The notes under the pieces: generated by a model
What the model was told of the DNA's origin: nothing
The model's input: only the letters and a program-made list of their open reading frames with translations
Databases searched by the model: none
Position numbers and translations under genes: made by a program
NCBI GenBank assembly: GCA_028752905.1
Contig: JAQNBH010000013.1
Location: forward strand, 14,258,816 to 14,322,815
DNA length: 64,000 nt
From: Cladorhizidae sp. MBARI D1340-BT2
Taxonomy: Eukaryota > Porifera > Demospongiae > Poecilosclerida > Cladorhizidae
Reading direction: 5' to 3'
In this document: in pieces, positions 63,310 to 64,000 of the stretch
Position numbering within the stretch: position 1 is the stretch's first letter
Layout of the letters: each line of letters opens with the position of its first letter

Positions 63310-63371
63310 TGTGAGGGTCCATAAGTCCATGAGGGTCGACAGCCCGGAGAACAGGCTTGCTAGCTGCCTGA
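63310..63371 (-). CDS. Putative coding exon 1 of convergent minus-strand gene
   Basis: The acceptor ACAACTTCCTTCAG precedes one base and then 20 codons QAASKPVLRAVDPHGLMDPH, ending in phase 1 before GTAGTG. It joins in phase to the exon at 62173-62282, creating a continuous segment DPHGLMDPHNHVSQLDYII. The plus strand carries its own open frame here, so strand assignment rests on the phase chain. No family is recognised. Confidence 0.35.
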
Positions 63372-63534
63372 CTGAAGGAAGTTGTGTAAACAATGAATAG
63401 TTTACTGAGAAGATTACTATTCTGTGAGAAAAATACTAATGAGAGTATAGAGGCATCCTGCCACAGTCAGTCTCGACCATCATATCGAGGGTGGGCGTGA
63501 AGGTCAGGGGTCAGTTGTTAGCAGTAGTAGAGAG

Positions 63535-64000
63535 CTTCAGCTAGACCAGGTCTACTTCCTGTAGTCCTTCCTAGTCTTGTCTTGTAGTCCCTGTGTCTAT
63601 ACCTGATCAGCTAGACCAGGTCTACTTCCTGTAGTCCTGTACTAGTCTTGTCTTGTAGTCCCTGTGTCTATACCTGATCAGCTAGACCAGGTCTACTTCC
63701 TGTAGTCCTGTACTAGTCTTGTCTTGTAGTCTCTGTGTCTATACCTGATCAGCTAGACCAGGTCTACTTCCTGTAGTCCTGTACTAGTCTTGTCTTGTAG
63801 TCCATGTGTCTATACCTGATCAGCTAGACCAGGTCTACTTCCTGTAGTCCTGTACTAGTCTTGTCTTGTAGTCCCTGTGTCTATACCTGATCAGCTAGAC
63901 CAGGTCTACTTCCTGTAGTCCTGTACTAGTCTTGTCTTGTAGTCCCTGTGTCTACACCTGATCAGCTAGACCAGGTCTACTTCCTGTAGTCCTGTACTAG
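63535..64000. repeat. 71-bp minisatellite, ~6.5 copies, runs off window
   Basis: The unit is TAGACCAGGTCTACTTCCTG, TAGTCCTGTACTAGTCTTGT, CTTGTAGTCCCTGTGTCTAT and ACCTGATCAGC. TAGACCAGGTCTA is a 13-nt palindrome. Confidence 0.95.

Noticed and set aside
63264..63400. Long C-terminal exon for CFAP97D (FVTATPTTVRVHK...)
   Set aside because: Its frame needs a phase-1 donor in exon 5, which is not seen. A minus-strand exon chain occupies the same DNA in phase.

Overview
The window is eukaryotic and very probably from an early-branching animal. Coding sequence is split by GT-AG introns, one gene belongs to a cilium/flagellum family, a pogo/Tigger-type DNA transposon is present, and simple repeats and AT-rich spacers abound. 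A sponge is my best guess from the general texture, but nothing in the sequence proves it. No rRNA, tRNA, CRISPR array or bacterial operon structure was seen.

The main character of the window is an extraordinary density of tandem minisatellites. About 35-40 separate arrays with unrelated units (12 to 71 bp) cover, by my rough hand sum, about 36 of 64 kb. The largest are a 30-bp array (14.33-17.78 kb), a 43-bp array (18.62-22.02 kb), a 24-bp array with higher-order structure (35.2-38.7 kb), a 33-bp array (39.4-41.0 kb), a 38-bp array (43.4-45.5 kb), a 24-bp C-rich/G-rich array (49.5-55.9 kb) and a 51-53-bp array (59.6-61.5 kb). Almost all long open frames here are by-products of stop-free repeat units and are not annotated as genes.

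The one gene I recognise is on the plus strand: a small CFAP97-domain protein (CFAP97D type, about 160 residues) in five phase-consistent exons from 31,577 to 58,531. Its introns hold roughly 17 kb of minisatellite. An RFX X-box-like site lies about 180 bp upstream of its ATG, as expected for a ciliary gene.

On the minus strand I see fragments of other genes. A signal-peptide exon (24,701-24,767) joins in phase to a transmembrane exon (22,224-22,347), giving a very short ectodomain. A chain of phase-compatible exons (13,732-13,792; 12,636-12,688; 8,921-9,027; 8,456-8,591) ends in a stop. A third set (63,310-63,371; 62,173-62,282; 61,904-62,049) lies downstream of and convergent with CFAP97D. 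Weaker exon candidates lie at 5.6-5.8, 4.3-4.5, 13.4, 29.5 and 0.1-0.3 kb. I cannot assign a function to any of these.

Mobile DNA: a Tigger-like element (26,188-27,590) with a broken transposase sits inside a TAC microsatellite. A TTAA-flanked element with terminal inverted repeats (11,525-12,251) interrupts the 39-bp array. A fold-back element rich in CGATACGATA (24.02-24.40 kb) interrupts the 36-bp array. Another fold-back lies in intron 4 of the CFAP97D gene (57.98-58.29 kb). A dispersed palindromic repeat family has at least four copies (3.15, 29.26, 33.80 and 59.50 kb). In the 33.8-kb copy its interior has been tandemly amplified, apparently a minisatellite being born from a mobile element.
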